64,000 nucleotides of DNA from Agrobacterium tumefaciens (GCF_000834635.1 NZ_JXQV01000004.1:124001-188000); one strand, 5' to 3'. Positions 44,918-55,602 are shown, counted from the first letter of the stretch. Program-made: numbers and translations. Notes: generated by a model from the letters alone, not told the origin.

Positions 44918-46714
44918 TCAAAGGGCGCGAACGCCCGTCGCCTGAAGATTGTTGAGACGAGCGTAAAGACCATCTTCCCGACGCGCAAGCGTCTCATGAT
45001 CGCCCTCTTCCACGACAAGGCCTTCGTTCATCACGACGATCTTGTCAGCCTTGACTACGGTCGAAAGGCGGTGGGCAATGACAATGACCGTGCGACCGGA
45101 CATTGCTGTGTCGAGGGCCTTCTGGACAACGGCCTCCGACTCGGTATCGAGCGCGGACGTGGCCTCATCCAGAAGAAGGATAGGGGCGTTACGCACCAGA
45201 GCACGCGCAATCGACAGACGCTGACGCTGGCCACCGGATAGCGACATGCCGTTTTCGCCAATGGGTGTGTCATAGCCCTGCGGCTGCGCCAGAATGAAGT
45301 CATGCGCATAGGCAAGCCTTGCCGCCTCTTCGATTTCGGCATCGGTTGCTTCAGGCCGTCCATAGCGAATGTTGTCGCGGATGCTTCCTTCGAAAAGGTA
45401 AGGCTGCTGCGAGACATAAGCGAGGTTCTGGCGTACCGAATGTGTGGTGACGTCAGCAATATCCTGCCCATCGACGAGGATCGAGCCGCTGCTCGGATCG
45501 TAAAAACGGGGAATAAGATTGATGATCGTCGATTTGCCCGCACCAGACGGTCCCACCAGAGCGGTCGTCTTGCCGCCTTCGGCAATAAAGCTGACGCCTT
45601 TCAGGATCGGCCCGCCTTCCTTGTAGGAAAATACGACATCCCGCAGTTCCACCGTCGCGACCGAGACCGCCAACGGCTGCGCGTTTGGCTTCTGTCTCTG
45701 GACAGGCTCCATGTCGAGAATTTCGTAGATCATCTGGGCGTTGACGACCGCACGTTCCAGCGAAATCTGCACACGGGCAAGACGACGTGCCGGGTCATAG
45801 GCCAGCAGAAGCGCCGTCACAAAGGCAAAGAAAGCGCCGGGGGGAACGTTATCGTAAATGGCGCGGTAGGCGGCATAGGCCAGAACGCCTGAGACGGCCA
45901 GACCGGCAATCGTTTCCGTCAGTGGCGCACTTTTTTCAGTCAGCCGGGCAATGCGGTTCGCGCGCCATTCCGCCGAGTCGATCACCTTGTCGACGCGCTC
46001 TTCCAGCTGCTTTTCCATGGTGAAAGCTTTGACGATGGCGATGCCTTGCAGCGTTTCCTGCATGGCGCCCAAAACGCGGCTGTTGAGAACAACGGCATCA
46101 CGCGTAACCTGTCGCAGACGCTTGGAAATATAGCGCAGCCCAAGAACCAGCGGTGGAACGATAAAGACGATGACGATGGACAGAACCGGGTCTTTCACGA
46201 TCATCACGATTACGAGCGCAATGAAGGTCAGAAGGTCGCGAGCAACCGTTGTGACGGTGATGTTCATGACATCCCTGATGCCACCGATATTCTGGCTGAC
46301 CTGTGCCGCCAGATGAGCAGAGCGGGATTCGCTGAGATACCCGACCGACAACGTCATGAGGTGCGCGTATAGCCGCTTCTGATAGCGCGCGACGATGTTG
46401 TTGCCGATTTTCGAGAGCGCCACGGATTGGCCGTATGTCGCAATGCCGCGAATGAAGAAGGCTGCGAAAATGGATGCGCAGATGATCCAGACGAGGTCAG
46501 CGCGTCGGTTGACGAAGGCCTCGTTGATGATCGAATCCATGATCCAGGCGGTGAACGCTGTCGTGCCTGCAACTGTCAGCAGGCAGAAAATCGCAAATGC
46601 ATAGCCCGGAATATGATCACGGGCATTTTCGGCGAAAATGCGCTTCAGGACTGACGTGATCGTATCGGTATCAACAAGTTGCCGTTTTTTGGCAGTCTTC
46701 AAGTGTTCATCCAC
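44918..46714 (-). CDS. ABC transporter, fused permease and ATPase (MsbA-like exporter)
   Basis: A 598-residue half-transporter: an N-terminal six-segment ABC membrane domain (about residues 36-320) and a C-terminal ATPase with Walker A GPSGAGKSTI near 393, signature [10 protein letters not shown] near 492, Walker B ILLLDEATSALD near 512 and the switch His in AHRLS. Homodimers of this type export lipids, drugs or peptides. The resemblance is to MsbA/lipid-A flippases, but specificity cannot be read. It lies 17 bases upstream of dapB, so the two may share a transcript. Confidence 0.9.
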   Translation of the reverse strand: MDEHLKTAKKRQLVDTDTITSVLKRIFAENARDHIPGYAFAIFCLLTVAGTTAFTAWIMDSIINEAFVNRRADLVWIICASIFAAFFIRGIATYGQSVALSKIGNNIVARYQKRLYAHLMTLSVGYLSESRSAHLAAQVSQNIGGIRDVMNITVTTVARDLLTFIALVIVMIVKDPVLSIVIVFIVPPLVLGLRYISKRLRQVTRDAVVLNSRVLGAMQETLQGIAIVKAFTMEKQLEERVDKVIDSAEWRANRIARLTEKSAPLTETIAGLAVSGVLAYAAYRAIYDNVPPGAFFAFVTALLLAYDPARRLARVQISLERAVVNAQMIYEILDMEPVQRQKPNAQPLAVSVATVELRDVVFSYKEGGPILKGVSFIAEGGKTTALVGPSGAGKSTIINLIPRFYDPSSGSILVDGQDIADVTTHSVRQNLAYVSQQPYLFEGSIRDNIRYGRPEATDAEIEEAARLAYAHDFILAQPQGYDTPIGENGMSLSGGQRQRLSIARALVRNAPILLLDEATSALDTESEAVVQKALDTAMSGRTVIVIAHRLSTVVKADKIVVMNEGLVVEEGDHETLARREDGLYARLNNLQATGVRAL

Positions 46715-46798
46715 CTTAAGCTGTTGCAGCGGACACGCCGCCTATTCAATCGGCGTCTATAGCCACTCAAGCCGGTTTTGACCAGTGCTGACGTTTTA

Positions 46799-47815
46799 TC
46801 AGGCCTGCCAGCGCCTGCCGTCCAGTGTCAGGCCGAAGTCAGATGGCGTGCGGGCATAGGCTGAAAGTCCCGCCAGCGCTGCCTGCGGATGGGTGACGAC
46901 ATGGGTGGGAATGCTGCGCATCAGAGCCTTGTGCGGAGCCTTGTCTTCGAAAGCCGCCCGGAACTCCGGCAATCTCAAGGCGGGAATGATTTTCTGGGAT
47001 ATACCACCGGCCAGATACACCCCGCCACGCGCCATGAAGATCAATGCCATATCGCCAGCGATGCGCCCAAGATAGGTGCTGAACAGCGAAAGCGTTTCCT
47101 GCGCTTGGCGGTCTTCGCCGCTGAGGCCCTTTGCAGTGACATCCGCAGGATCGGAAAAGACGGGCGTGACGCCATCGGCAAGGCAGATAGCACGATAAAG
47201 ATTGACGAGACCGCGACCACACAGGATCTGCTCGCCCGCAATACGGCCTTCAATGGTGTCGAGATGCGGAAACACCTGATAGTCACGTGCGCTGCGTGGG
47301 CCGATATCCACATGGCCGCCTTCACCGGGGACGGGAAACCACATGTTACGGGCGTGGACCAGCCCCGCGACACCCAGGCCAGTGCCGGGTCCCAGAACGA
47401 CGCGAGAGGCGATCATATCCGGACGCTGAGGCCCGATCGTTTCCCTGTCGTCGCTGCCCAAAGTCGCAATGGCTAGAGCCTGCGCCTCGAAATCATTGAT
47501 AACGATAACGTCTTTCAAACCGAGATTGGTCAGCATCTCCTTGGGCTTCACAACCCAGTCGCAGTTTGTCAGCGGTATTTCGTCGGTCTCTATGGGACCC
47601 GCAACGGCGAGGATTGCAGAGACGGGCAGCAATGATGTGTGATCCAGCACTGCGCTGCGGATGGCCTCGTCAATCGTCTTGAAATCGGCGGTCTTGACGC
47701 TGGTCAGCTGTGTCGGCTCGGATGTCGCATCCGGTACGATGCTGAAGCGCGCATTGGTGCCGCCGATGTCTCCGATGAGAATCGGAAAGGAAAGTGTGTC
47801 GGTCTGCGTGGACAT
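46799..47815 (-). CDS. glk: Glucokinase
   Basis: Phosphorylates glucose with ATP. The 338-residue protein belongs to the proteobacterial Glk group: N-terminal nucleotide loop [13 protein letters not shown] near residue 12, sugar-binding [16 protein letters not shown] near 100, and [13 protein letters not shown] near 136. It is 24 bases after mgsA, and the two are probably co-transcribed. An 84-base gap separates it from the ABC transporter gene downstream. Confidence 0.94.
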   Translation of the reverse strand: MSTQTDTLSFPILIGDIGGTNARFSIVPDATSEPTQLTSVKTADFKTIDEAIRSAVLDHTSLLPVSAILAVAGPIETDEIPLTNCDWVVKPKEMLTNLGLKDVIVINDFEAQALAIATLGSDDRETIGPQRPDMIASRVVLGPGTGLGVAGLVHARNMWFPVPGEGGHVDIGPRSARDYQVFPHLDTIEGRIAGEQILCGRGLVNLYRAICLADGVTPVFSDPADVTAKGLSGEDRQAQETLSLFSTYLGRIAGDMALIFMARGGVYLAGGISQKIIPALRLPEFRAAFEDKAPHKALMRSIPTHVVTHPQAALAGLSAYARTPSDFGLTLDGRRWQA

Positions 47816-47839
47816 CGCTGCTCCTGGGTCGCCGGCATT

Positions 47840-48223
47840 TTAGTGTTTTGAATGAAAATCGGTCAGCTGTTCGGCCGTGGCGCGGTTGAGGGCCATCGGA
47901 ATATCATAGACGGTCGCGAGCCGCGTCAGCGCTTTTACGTCAACGTCGTGGGGTTGGGAAGAGAGTGGGTCGATGAAGAAGATCAGCATATCCACGTCGC
48001 CTGTCGCGATCATCGCACCAATCTGCTGATCGCCGCCCAGCGGACCACTCTTCAGCCGCACCACGGACAATCCCGGACACGCATCCTGTATGCGCCCGCC
48101 GGTGGTGCCAGTGGCGACAATTCGAAATTGCGAAAGTGCATCCTGATGCTGACGGGCAAAATCCGCCATGTCATCTTTCTTTTCGTCATGCGCGATCAAA
48201 GCGATACAGCGTTGCCCGGTCAT
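47840..48223 (-). CDS. mgsA: Methylglyoxal synthase
   Basis: Converts dihydroxyacetone phosphate to methylglyoxal plus phosphate, a bypass used when sugar phosphates build up. The 127-residue enzyme has the phosphate-binding motif ATGTTGG near 38, [20 protein letters not shown] near 60 and the catalytic Asp region [15 protein letters not shown] near 81. The ATG at 48223 is chosen; the frame extends farther but the added residues are not conserved. It precedes glk, which places overflow control beside glucose entry. Confidence 0.93.
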   Translation of the reverse strand: MTGQRCIALIAHDEKKDDMADFARQHQDALSQFRIVATGTTGGRIQDACPGLSVVRLKSGPLGGDQQIGAMIATGDVDMLIFFIDPLSSQPHDVDVKALTRLATVYDIPMALNRATAEQLTDFHSKH

Positions 48224-48314
48224 TTGGTCTGCACCCCAGCCTTGGTCAGATGGCATCTTTAAATCGATTTGAAGCTTCTACAGCAACTTCGCACCGTTTG
48301 AAAAGCCGGAGGGT

Positions 48315-49373
48315 TCAATTCGATGAGGGCCGAGATGAAGGACGCGGGACATCAGCGGGCGGCACCGGTCCACCGGAGCCAAAACCTTGTGGAACGGCCT
48401 CCTGCAACTGCGGCTGAACGTAAGCGGGAGCGGGTGCGTTCTGGAGAGCACTGCTTGCCCTGCCAGCCGCAGGGGCTGCGGCGACGACCGCGCAGGCTTT
48501 CGGCAGATCAGAGACCATCATCGGGCGCGGCGGCTTTGGCGGCTTGGCGCTGGGGTCCTTCTTAGGGGCCGCCCAGGGTTCTTTGCTGAACCACCATGCC
48601 AGAGATTTATCGCAGCCATCGCCCGCGCCCACGGGCGCCTGCGGCTTGCAGTTGGGCGCACCCGGCGGGCATTCCAGACGCACGTGGAAATGCTCATCAT
48701 GTCCGTAGATCGGCCTGATCTTGCCCATGAAGGTGCGGTCGCCCGTCCATGTCTGACATAGCTTCTGCTTGATGGCCGGGTTAACGAAAATGCGTTCCAC
48801 CTGCGGATAGCTTGCCGCCATCATGACAAGTTTGGCATTGAGCGGCGACCATTTGCGATCATCCACAGTCAGGAATTTGCTTTTGTCGAGCATGGAAATG
48901 AACGGCGTGCTTTCGCGCTGTTCGGCGCTCATGATCTGATTTGGCATCTGCCGCCACCAGATATCGACATCAAGACCGATCTGGTGGGAGGCATGACCCG
49001 TCAGCATTGGCCCGCCACGCGGCTGGGAGATGTCACCGATCAAAAGGCCCGGCCAGCCGATCTTTTGGGCGTCCTGCGCGAAGCGTTCGATGAAAGAGAC
49101 CAATTGCGGCTGGCCCCAGCGCCGGTTGCGGGAAAGCCGCATCGCCTGAAAACCTTGACCCTCTGTGGGAAGCGCGACAGCCCCGGACTGGCAACCCTTG
49201 GCGTAGGAGCCGTAAGAGGCGGAGGGCCCGGCGGATGGCAGCGCCATATGGCCGAAAACCTGTTTGGCGGGTGCGTCCTGTGCAAAGGCGGAAACTGCAT
49301 CCACCGCCATCATGGACATCACCGAAAGTGCCAGGAGTGATGCCTTGCCCACGCCCCTTGAATGTTTTGCCAT
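48315..49373 (-). CDS. mepA: Penicillin-insensitive murein endopeptidase MepA
   Basis: A periplasmic zinc endopeptidase that cuts peptide cross-links in peptidoglycan. The ATG at 49373 starts a signal peptide (SLLALSVMSMMAVDAVSAFA). The LAS metalloprotease motifs are clear: GHASHQIGLDVDIWW near residue 118 (H-x6-D) and GHDEHFHVRLECP near 217 (H-x-H). A Pro-rich tail of about 90 residues follows, longer than in E. coli. It diverges from yejA across about 180 bases. Longer starts at 49445 or 49415 exist. Confidence 0.93.
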   Translation of the reverse strand: MAKHSRGVGKASLLALSVMSMMAVDAVSAFAQDAPAKQVFGHMALPSAGPSASYGSYAKGCQSGAVALPTEGQGFQAMRLSRNRRWGQPQLVSFIERFAQDAQKIGWPGLLIGDISQPRGGPMLTGHASHQIGLDVDIWWRQMPNQIMSAEQRESTPFISMLDKSKFLTVDDRKWSPLNAKLVMMAASYPQVERIFVNPAIKQKLCQTWTGDRTFMGKIRPIYGHDEHFHVRLECPPGAPNCKPQAPVGAGDGCDKSLAWWFSKEPWAAPKKDPSAKPPKPPRPMMVSDLPKACAVVAAAPAAGRASSALQNAPAPAYVQPQLQEAVPQGFGSGGPVPPADVPRPSSRPSSN

Positions 49374-49554
49374 GTCGTCCGCCGCCTGCAATGCCTGAAA
49401 TGATTCTCTTAACATTACGCTGGAACGGGAATTTGGTGAAAGCATGTTTGCTGGATTTCGAAGCCATAAACCGCTTGTGAGGCAATCCCTCTATATTTTG
49501 CCAATGTTTGTCTTATTGTGCGCAGCAATGAAAAGTAAAAAGGACTATCGCCCT

Positions 49555-51399
49555 ATGGCATTGGCAAGGTTGAAATCCGGTTTGTTGGCTCTGGTTGCTC
49601 TGTCGTCCTTGGCTGCGCCGCTGGGCGCTGCAGCGCAGGACGGCGAAATTTGGCGCAGCGGTATTTCGACGGTTGGCGAGCTGAAACATCCCAACGGCTT
49701 CAAACATTTCGACTATGTCAATCCTGATGCGCCCAAGAGTGGCACATTGCGCATGTCGGCGACCGGAACATTTGATACGCTCAATCCTCTTTTGGCCAAA
49801 GGCGAACTTGCAACCGGCGTCGGCGCTGTGTTCGAAACACTCTTCAAATCCGCAGAAGAAGAGCTGTCCTCTTCCTATGGACTTTTGGCCGAAGGCGTGA
49901 CGTTCCCCGAGGACATTTCCAACGCGACGTTTCGCCTGAGGAAAGAAGCCAAGTGGGCCGATGGCAAGCCCGTTACCCCCGCAGATGTCGTCTTCAGCTT
50001 TGATAAGGCGAAGGATCTGAGCCCCCGGATGGCGACGATTTATGCGCATGTTTCCAAGGCTGAGGTGACGGGCGAACGCGACATCACCTTTTTCTTTGAT
50101 GAAAAGGGCAATCGCGAGCTACCCCAGATCGTCGGCCAACTGCTGATCGTGCCCAAGCATTGGTGGGAGGGCAATGGTCCCGATGGAAAGCCACGTGACA
50201 TAACGCGCGGCACGCTGGAGCCGGTGATGGGCTCTGGTCCTTACAAGGTTTCAGCCCTCAATCCGGGCTCTACGATTTCCTTTGAACTGCGGGACGATTA
50301 TTGGGGTAAGGACCTCAACGTCAATGTTGGTCAGAACAACTTCAAAACCATCACATACTCGTTTTTTGCCGATCAGGAAGTGCAGTTTCAGGCATTCAAA
50401 TCTGGCAATATCGATTTCTGGCAGGAGCAATCATCCAGCCGTTGGGTCACCGGCTATGACATTCCCGCCGTCAAGGATGGGCGCATCAAGAAAGAACAGC
50501 TGCCCAACATCTACCGTTCTGTTGGCATCATGCAGGCCTTTGTGCCCAATGAGCGTCGCGAGAAGTTCCAAAACCCCAAGCTTCGTTTGGCGCTGAACTA
50601 TGCGTTTGATTTCGAGGATCTGAACAAGACGCTGGCCTATGGCAGCTTTACGCGCATCAACAGCTTCTTCATGGGAAGCGAGCTTGCATCATCAGGGCTT
50701 CCTGCTGGACGTGAACTGGAAATCCTGCAGGAGTTGAAGGATCAGGTTCCGCCGGAAGTCTTCACGCAGGAATATCGCAATCCAGTGGGCGGCGATCCGG
50801 CAAAGCAGCGCGATAATCTGCGTGAGGCCGTCAAGCTTATGAAAGAGGCGGGCTATGAGTTGCGAGGCAATCGCATGGTCAACGGCAAGAACGGTCAGCA
50901 ACTCGATATCGAGTTTTTGATCGATTCCGCAGGCATGGAACGCACCATTCTCCCTTTTATCCAGAACCTGAAAAAGATCGGGGTCAATGCCACGATCCGC
51001 ACCGTCGATGCGTCACAATTTACCAACCGTCAGCGCAGCTTCGATTATGATGTCGTTGTCAAGTTGTGGGCGACCTTACCCAACCCCGGAAACGAGCAGG
51101 CAGACTTTTGGGGATCGGCTGCTGCCGATCGCCAGGGCTCAAGCAATCTTGCCGGCATCAAAAACCCGGCAGTAGATGCACTTGTGCGAAAGGTCATATT
51201 CGCGCCCAATCGTGATGAACAGGTGGCGGCTGCCAGAGCGCTTGATCGGGTTCTGCTGTTCAACCACTATGTCATTCCACAATTCTACAAGGGCGAGTTG
51301 AACCTGGCCTACTGGAATACGATTGTTCGCCCGGAAAATCTCCCGGAGTACGGCATCGGTTTTCCCGATGCCTGGTGGTCTGCGACCGCGGCAAAATAA
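49555..51399 (+). CDS. yejA: Peptide ABC transporter substrate-binding protein YejA
   Basis: A periplasmic extracellular solute-binding protein of family 5, about 614 residues with a signal peptide (LKSGLLALVALSSLAAPLGAAAQ region; cleavage near residue 24). It begins the mature domain with GISTVGELKHPNGFKHFDYV and carries ADGKPVTPADVVFSFDKAKD near 135, both typical of YejA. AAAGGA lies ten bases before this ATG; an in-frame ATG at 49528 is also possible. YejABEF imports oligopeptides and, in E. coli, microcin C. A stable hairpin follows before yejB. Confidence 0.93.
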   Translation: MALARLKSGLLALVALSSLAAPLGAAAQDGEIWRSGISTVGELKHPNGFKHFDYVNPDAPKSGTLRMSATGTFDTLNPLLAKGELATGVGAVFETLFKSAEEELSSSYGLLAEGVTFPEDISNATFRLRKEAKWADGKPVTPADVVFSFDKAKDLSPRMATIYAHVSKAEVTGERDITFFFDEKGNRELPQIVGQLLIVPKHWWEGNGPDGKPRDITRGTLEPVMGSGPYKVSALNPGSTISFELRDDYWGKDLNVNVGQNNFKTITYSFFADQEVQFQAFKSGNIDFWQEQSSSRWVTGYDIPAVKDGRIKKEQLPNIYRSVGIMQAFVPNERREKFQNPKLRLALNYAFDFEDLNKTLAYGSFTRINSFFMGSELASSGLPAGRELEILQELKDQVPPEVFTQEYRNPVGGDPAKQRDNLREAVKLMKEAGYELRGNRMVNGKNGQQLDIEFLIDSAGMERTILPFIQNLKKIGVNATIRTVDASQFTNRQRSFDYDVVVKLWATLPNPGNEQADFWGSAAADRQGSSNLAGIKNPAVDALVRKVIFAPNRDEQVAAARALDRVLLFNHYVIPQFYKGELNLAYWNTIVRPENLPEYGIGFPDAWWSATAAK

Positions 51400-51457
51400 T
51401 GCGGGCCTTGCTTTATAAGCCAAGCCTTGATTCACATGAGCCATTACGAATCACGCT

Positions 51458-51479
51458 GCCTGCGGTAGAGACCGCAGGC
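51458..51479 (+). other. Perfect hairpin between yejA and yejB
   Basis: GCCTGCGGT (51458-51466), AGAG loop, ACCGCAGGC (51471-51479), with no T run after it. A weaker imperfect hairpin lies at 51404-51425. Such stems after a binding-protein gene usually protect its mRNA, so that the binding protein is made in excess over the membrane subunits. Confidence 0.7.
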
Positions 51480-51544
51480 CCGAAAGGAAACGGTTTGACG
51501 AAGCCGATGACATCAAGACCTCGTGCCATTGGGCGGAGCGCCTG

Positions 51545-52636
51545 ATGGGAGCCTATATTCTGCGGCGTCTAGCCCTGATGATACCGACCATTATCGGCAT
51601 CATGGGCATTTCCTTTCTCGTCATCCAGTTTGCGCCGGGTGGACCGGTGGAGCAGGTTGTTGCCCAACTTTCGGGCTCTGGCGATAGCGCCTCCGACCGT
51701 TTGTCGGGCGGCGGCGACCTCATGGGGCAGGGCGGTCTGGACGAAAGCGGATCGAAATATCGCGGTGCGCAGGGGCTTGACCCGGAACTGATCGCCAAGC
51801 TGGAAAAGCAGTTCGGTTTCGACAAGCCGCCGCTCACCCGCTTTCTCGATATGATGTGGAATTACATTCGCTTTGACTTTGGCGACAGCTTCTTCCGCAA
51901 TTCCTCCGTCATTGATCTCATCATCGACAAGCTGCCGGTCTCCATCTCGCTCGGTTTCTGGATATTGATCATCTCTTACGCGATCTCCATACCGCTCGGC
52001 ATCAAGAAGGCCGTTTCTGATGGCTCGACATTCGATGTCTGGACATCGGGCATCGTGATCGTCGGCTATGCCGTGCCGAGCTTCCTGTTCGGCATTCTCC
52101 TGATCGTCGTGTTTGCGGGCGGCTCGTTCTTCGACTGGTTCCCCTTGCGCGGGCTGACCTCTGACAATTTCGCCGAACTGTCATGGTGGCAGAAGATCAT
52201 CGACTATTTCTGGCACTTGGCCCTGCCGCTGACGGCGCTCGTTCTCTCGGCCTTTGCGACAACGACACTTCTGACCAAGAATTCCTTCATCGATGAAATC
52301 AAGAAGCAATATGTGGTGACGGCGCGCGCCAAGGGTCTGTCGGAAAACAAGGTGCTGTATGGCCATGTGTTCCGCAATGCGATGCTGATCGTGATTGCCG
52401 GTTTCCCCGGCGCCTTCATCTCGGCCTTCTTCACCGGCTCGCTTCTGATCGAGAACATCTTCTCGCTCGATGGCTTGGGACGGTTGGGCTATCTGTCCAT
52501 CGTCAACCGGGATTATCCGATCGTATTCGGAACGCTGTTCATCTTCTCGCTCATGGGCCTCGTTGTCAGCCTGATATCCGACATGATCTACACCTGGATC
52601 GACCCGCGCATCGACTTTGACCGGAGGGATGTGTGA
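51545..52636 (+). CDS. yejB: Peptide ABC transporter permease YejB
   Basis: Inner-membrane permease of 363 residues, with about six membrane segments and the EAA-like loop [20 protein letters not shown] near residue 260. It opens [19 protein letters not shown], typical of OppB/DppB-type permeases; the YejB insert rich in Gly/Ser (about residues 45-80) is present. The ATG at 51545 is 146 bases after yejA. Its stop overlaps the yejE start by one base. Confidence 0.94.
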   Translation: MGAYILRRLALMIPTIIGIMGISFLVIQFAPGGPVEQVVAQLSGSGDSASDRLSGGGDLMGQGGLDESGSKYRGAQGLDPELIAKLEKQFGFDKPPLTRFLDMMWNYIRFDFGDSFFRNSSVIDLIIDKLPVSISLGFWILIISYAISIPLGIKKAVSDGSTFDVWTSGIVIVGYAVPSFLFGILLIVVFAGGSFFDWFPLRGLTSDNFAELSWWQKIIDYFWHLALPLTALVLSAFATTTLLTKNSFIDEIKKQYVVTARAKGLSENKVLYGHVFRNAMLIVIAGFPGAFISAFFTGSLLIENIFSLDGLGRLGYLSIVNRDYPIVFGTLFIFSLMGLVVSLISDMIYTWIDPRIDFDRRDV

Positions 52637-53778
52637 TGACCATTGCAACGCCCGCCCCAGCCGATGCACCGCCACAGAAGCGGCCGTTCTTCTCCCCGAC
52701 AAGCGTGCGGCGCTGGCAGAATTTCAAGGCCAACCGCCGTGGTTACTGGTCGTTCTGGCTGTTCCTGCTGATTTTCGGCCTCAGTTTGTTTGCCGAGTTT
52801 CTGGCCAATGACAAGCCGATCATCGCCTCCTACAAGGGCGAGATTCTGGTGCCTGTGATGGTGGATTATCCGGAAGAGAAATTCGGCGGCTTCCTGGCCC
52901 AGACCGATTACAAATCATCTTTCATTCAGGATGAGATCAATGCCAATGGCTGGATGATCTGGCCGCCGATCCGCTATTCCTACCAGACGGTCAATTCCAA
53001 CATTCCGCATTCGGCCCCGACGCCACCCTTCTGGCTGATGGACGAGCAGCAGCGTTGTTCCGCCTATCCGCAAGGGGCAGCCGATCCCGGCTGTACGCTT
53101 GGTAATCTCAACTGGCTGGGCACGGACAATCAGGCGCGTGATGTGGCCGCCCGTGTTATCTATGGATTCCGTATCTCCGTGCTGTTCGGCTTAGCGCTCA
53201 CCATAGCCTCGGCCATTGTCGGTGTGACCGCTGGTGCCGTGCAGGGCTATTTCGGTGGCTGGACTGACCTCTTGATGCAGCGTTTCATCGAAATATGGTC
53301 ATCCATGCCGGTGCTTTACATTCTGCTCATCATCGCCGCCATTCTGCCGCCGGGCTTCTTCGTGCTGCTCGGCATCATGCTGTTGTTCTCATGGGTCGGT
53401 TTTGTGGGCATCGTGCGCGCCGAGTTTCTGCGCGCCCGAAACTTCGAATATGTCAACGCCGCACGCGCTTTGGGTGTCGGCAACGGCACCATCATGTATC
53501 GCCACCTTCTCCCCAATGCCATGGTGGCGACGCTGACCTTCCTGCCGTTTATCCTGTCCGGATCGATCACCACCCTGACCTCGCTCGATTTCCTTGGCTT
53601 TGGCATGCCGCCCGGCTCTCCATCGCTTGGCGAGTTGATTGCGCAGGGCAAGAACAACCTTCAGGCTCCATGGCTGGGCCTCACGGCCTTCTTCACCATG
53701 TCGATCATGCTGTCCCTGCTGATTTTCGTCGGCGAAGCCGTGCGTGATGCCTTTGATCCGCGAAAGACCTTCCGATGA
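52636..53778 (+). CDS. yejE: Peptide ABC transporter permease YejE
   Basis: Second permease of the system: 380 residues, with an N-terminal extension before the first membrane helix (GYWSFWLFLLIFGLSLFAEF), a long periplasmic loop, then the transport domain with the coupling loop NAARALGVGNGTIMYRHLLP near 275. This is the DppC/YejE group. The ATG at 52636 overlaps the yejB stop (TGATG) and is preferred over the GTG at 52633. Its end overlaps yejF by four bases. Confidence 0.94.
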   Translation: MTIATPAPADAPPQKRPFFSPTSVRRWQNFKANRRGYWSFWLFLLIFGLSLFAEFLANDKPIIASYKGEILVPVMVDYPEEKFGGFLAQTDYKSSFIQDEINANGWMIWPPIRYSYQTVNSNIPHSAPTPPFWLMDEQQRCSAYPQGAADPGCTLGNLNWLGTDNQARDVAARVIYGFRISVLFGLALTIASAIVGVTAGAVQGYFGGWTDLLMQRFIEIWSSMPVLYILLIIAAILPPGFFVLLGIMLLFSWVGFVGIVRAEFLRARNFEYVNAARALGVGNGTIMYRHLLPNAMVATLTFLPFILSGSITTLTSLDFLGFGMPPGSPSLGELIAQGKNNLQAPWLGLTAFFTMSIMLSLLIFVGEAVRDAFDPRKTFR

Positions 53779-55424
53779 GTGCCATGACGGACCAGATGAC
53801 AACGCCGCTTCTTTCCGTTCGTGACCTTTCCGTCGCCTTCCATCAGGGCGGCAAGGAAACCATAGCCGTCGATCACGTATCGTTCGATATCATGCCCGGT
53901 GAAGTGGTGGCGCTGGTGGGCGAGTCCGGTTCCGGCAAATCCGTGACCGCCAACTCGATCCTGAAGCTGCTGCCTTACCCTGCCGCAAGCCATCCGTCGG
54001 GCCAGATCCTGTTTGAAGGCAAGGATTTGCTGAGCGCATCGATGCGTGACCTGCGCTCGGTGCGTGGCAATGATATCACCATGATCTTTCAGGAGCCGAT
54101 GACATCGCTCAATCCGCTGCACAGCATCGAGCGGCAGATTGGCGAGATCCTGGAACTTCATCAGGCCATATCGGGGGCCGAGGCGCGCAAACTCATCTTG
54201 GAATTGCTGTTGCAGGTCGGTATTCGTGAGCCGGAAAAGCGCCTGAAGGCCTATCCGCATGAGCTTTCCGGCGGGCAGCGCCAGCGCGTTATGATTGCCA
54301 TGGCACTTGCCAACCGCCCGAAGCTGCTGATTGCCGATGAGCCAACGACCGCACTCGACGTCACGGTACAGGCGCAAATCCTCGAGCTTCTGGGCAATCT
54401 GAAGAACCAGCACGGCATGTCCATGCTGTTCATCACCCATGATCTGGGCATCGTGCGGAAATTCGCAGACCGTGTTTGCGTCATGACCAAGGGCCAGATC
54501 GTGGAGACCGGCACGGTCGCGCAGGTCTTTAACGATCCGCAGCACGCCTATACGCGCCATCTTCTGGCGGCAGAGCCAAAGGGGGAGCCGCCGCATTCCG
54601 ATAGCAGCAAGCCTGTCGTCATGCAGGGCGATGACATCAAGGTCTGGTTCCCGATCAAGGCGGGCCTGATGCGAAAGGTCGTGGATCACGTCAAGGCGGT
54701 GGATGGCATCGATATTACGCTGCGGGCAGGACAGACGGTGGGCGTAGTTGGTGAGTCCGGGTCGGGCAAGACCACGCTTGGTCTGGCGCTATCGCGGCTG
54801 ATCGCATCCAAAGGCCGCATCTCCTTTCTCGGCCAGTCCATCGAAGGCTATTCCTACTCGATGATGAAGCCGCTCAGAAATCGGCTTCAGGTGGTATTTC
54901 AAGACCCTTACGGCTCGCTCAGCCCGCGCATGTCGGTGGGGGAAATCATTGCAGAAGGCTTGCGCGTGCATGAGAAATCCCTGTCTGCGGATGAGCGGGA
55001 CCGCCGCGTGGCGCAGGCTCTGGACGAAGTGGGGCTCGATACCGCCACACGCTGGCGCTTCCCGCATGAATTTTCCGGTGGCCAGAGGCAGCGCATTGCT
55101 ATTGCCCGTGCCATGGTGTTGAAACCCCGCTTCGTGATGCTGGACGAGCCGACATCGGCGCTCGACATGAGCGTGCAGGCGCAGGTCGTGGACCTGTTGC
55201 GCGACCTGCAAGCCAAACACGATCTGGCCTATCTCTTCATCAGCCACGATCTGAAGGTTGTGAAAGCACTGGCCAATGACATGATTGTCATGCGTCACGG
55301 CAAGGTGGTGGAGAGCGGTCCTGCCAAGACAATCTTTGAAGCGCCAGCCCAAGACTACACCCGCGCACTGATGGCGGCTGCTTTCAATATCGAGGCGGTG
55401 AAGACGGCTGCGGTCAGCGAATAG
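53775..55424 (+). CDS. yejF: Peptide ABC transporter double ATPase YejF
   Basis: A fused ATPase of 549 residues with two nucleotide-binding domains: Walker [14 protein letters not shown] near residue 52 and [13 protein letters not shown] near 325, signatures [12 protein letters not shown] and [12 protein letters not shown], and Walker [13 protein letters not shown] and [12 protein letters not shown]. It powers YejAB-E peptide import as one chain doing the work of DppD plus DppF. ATGA overlap with yejE couples translation. A weak hairpin lies downstream. Confidence 0.94.
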   Translation: MSAMTDQMTTPLLSVRDLSVAFHQGGKETIAVDHVSFDIMPGEVVALVGESGSGKSVTANSILKLLPYPAASHPSGQILFEGKDLLSASMRDLRSVRGNDITMIFQEPMTSLNPLHSIERQIGEILELHQAISGAEARKLILELLLQVGIREPEKRLKAYPHELSGGQRQRVMIAMALANRPKLLIADEPTTALDVTVQAQILELLGNLKNQHGMSMLFITHDLGIVRKFADRVCVMTKGQIVETGTVAQVFNDPQHAYTRHLLAAEPKGEPPHSDSSKPVVMQGDDIKVWFPIKAGLMRKVVDHVKAVDGIDITLRAGQTVGVVGESGSGKTTLGLALSRLIASKGRISFLGQSIEGYSYSMMKPLRNRLQVVFQDPYGSLSPRMSVGEIIAEGLRVHEKSLSADERDRRVAQALDEVGLDTATRWRFPHEFSGGQRQRIAIARAMVLKPRFVMLDEPTSALDMSVQAQVVDLLRDLQAKHDLAYLFISHDLKVVKALANDMIVMRHGKVVESGPAKTIFEAPAQDYTRALMAAAFNIEAVKTAAVSE

Positions 55425-55459
55425 GGAATTTCAAGAACAGGCTGGCCTTCTGTGCCCAG

Positions 55460-55487
55460 CCCACGTACGATGTGGTATCAACGTGGG
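55460..55487 (+). promoter_or_regulatory. Inverted repeat before puuA
   Basis: CCCACGT (55460-55466) and ACGTGGG (55481-55487) are perfect complementary seven-base arms 14 bases apart. It lies about 115 bases before the puuA start and could be an operator for a polyamine regulator, or a loose yejF terminator. Confidence 0.35.
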
Positions 55488-55602
55488 AAACAATGAGGCG
55501 TAATGTCATCATGACGGCGCGATATCTTATTTATCAGCTTGTGGATGCTTTCCGTTAGCGACTCTGCCGCGAACCGAAGCCGAAACAAACAGCTGGTGAA
55601 TA

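Noticed and set aside
48224..48314. Possible small gene between mgsA and mepA
   Set aside because: No frame with a ribosome site was found; it is an ordinary promoter-sized gap.
55493..55558. A 21-codon frame before puuA (starts MRRNVIMTARYL)
   Set aside because: The ribosome site is weak, the peptide has no recognisable feature and a chance frame of this length is common.
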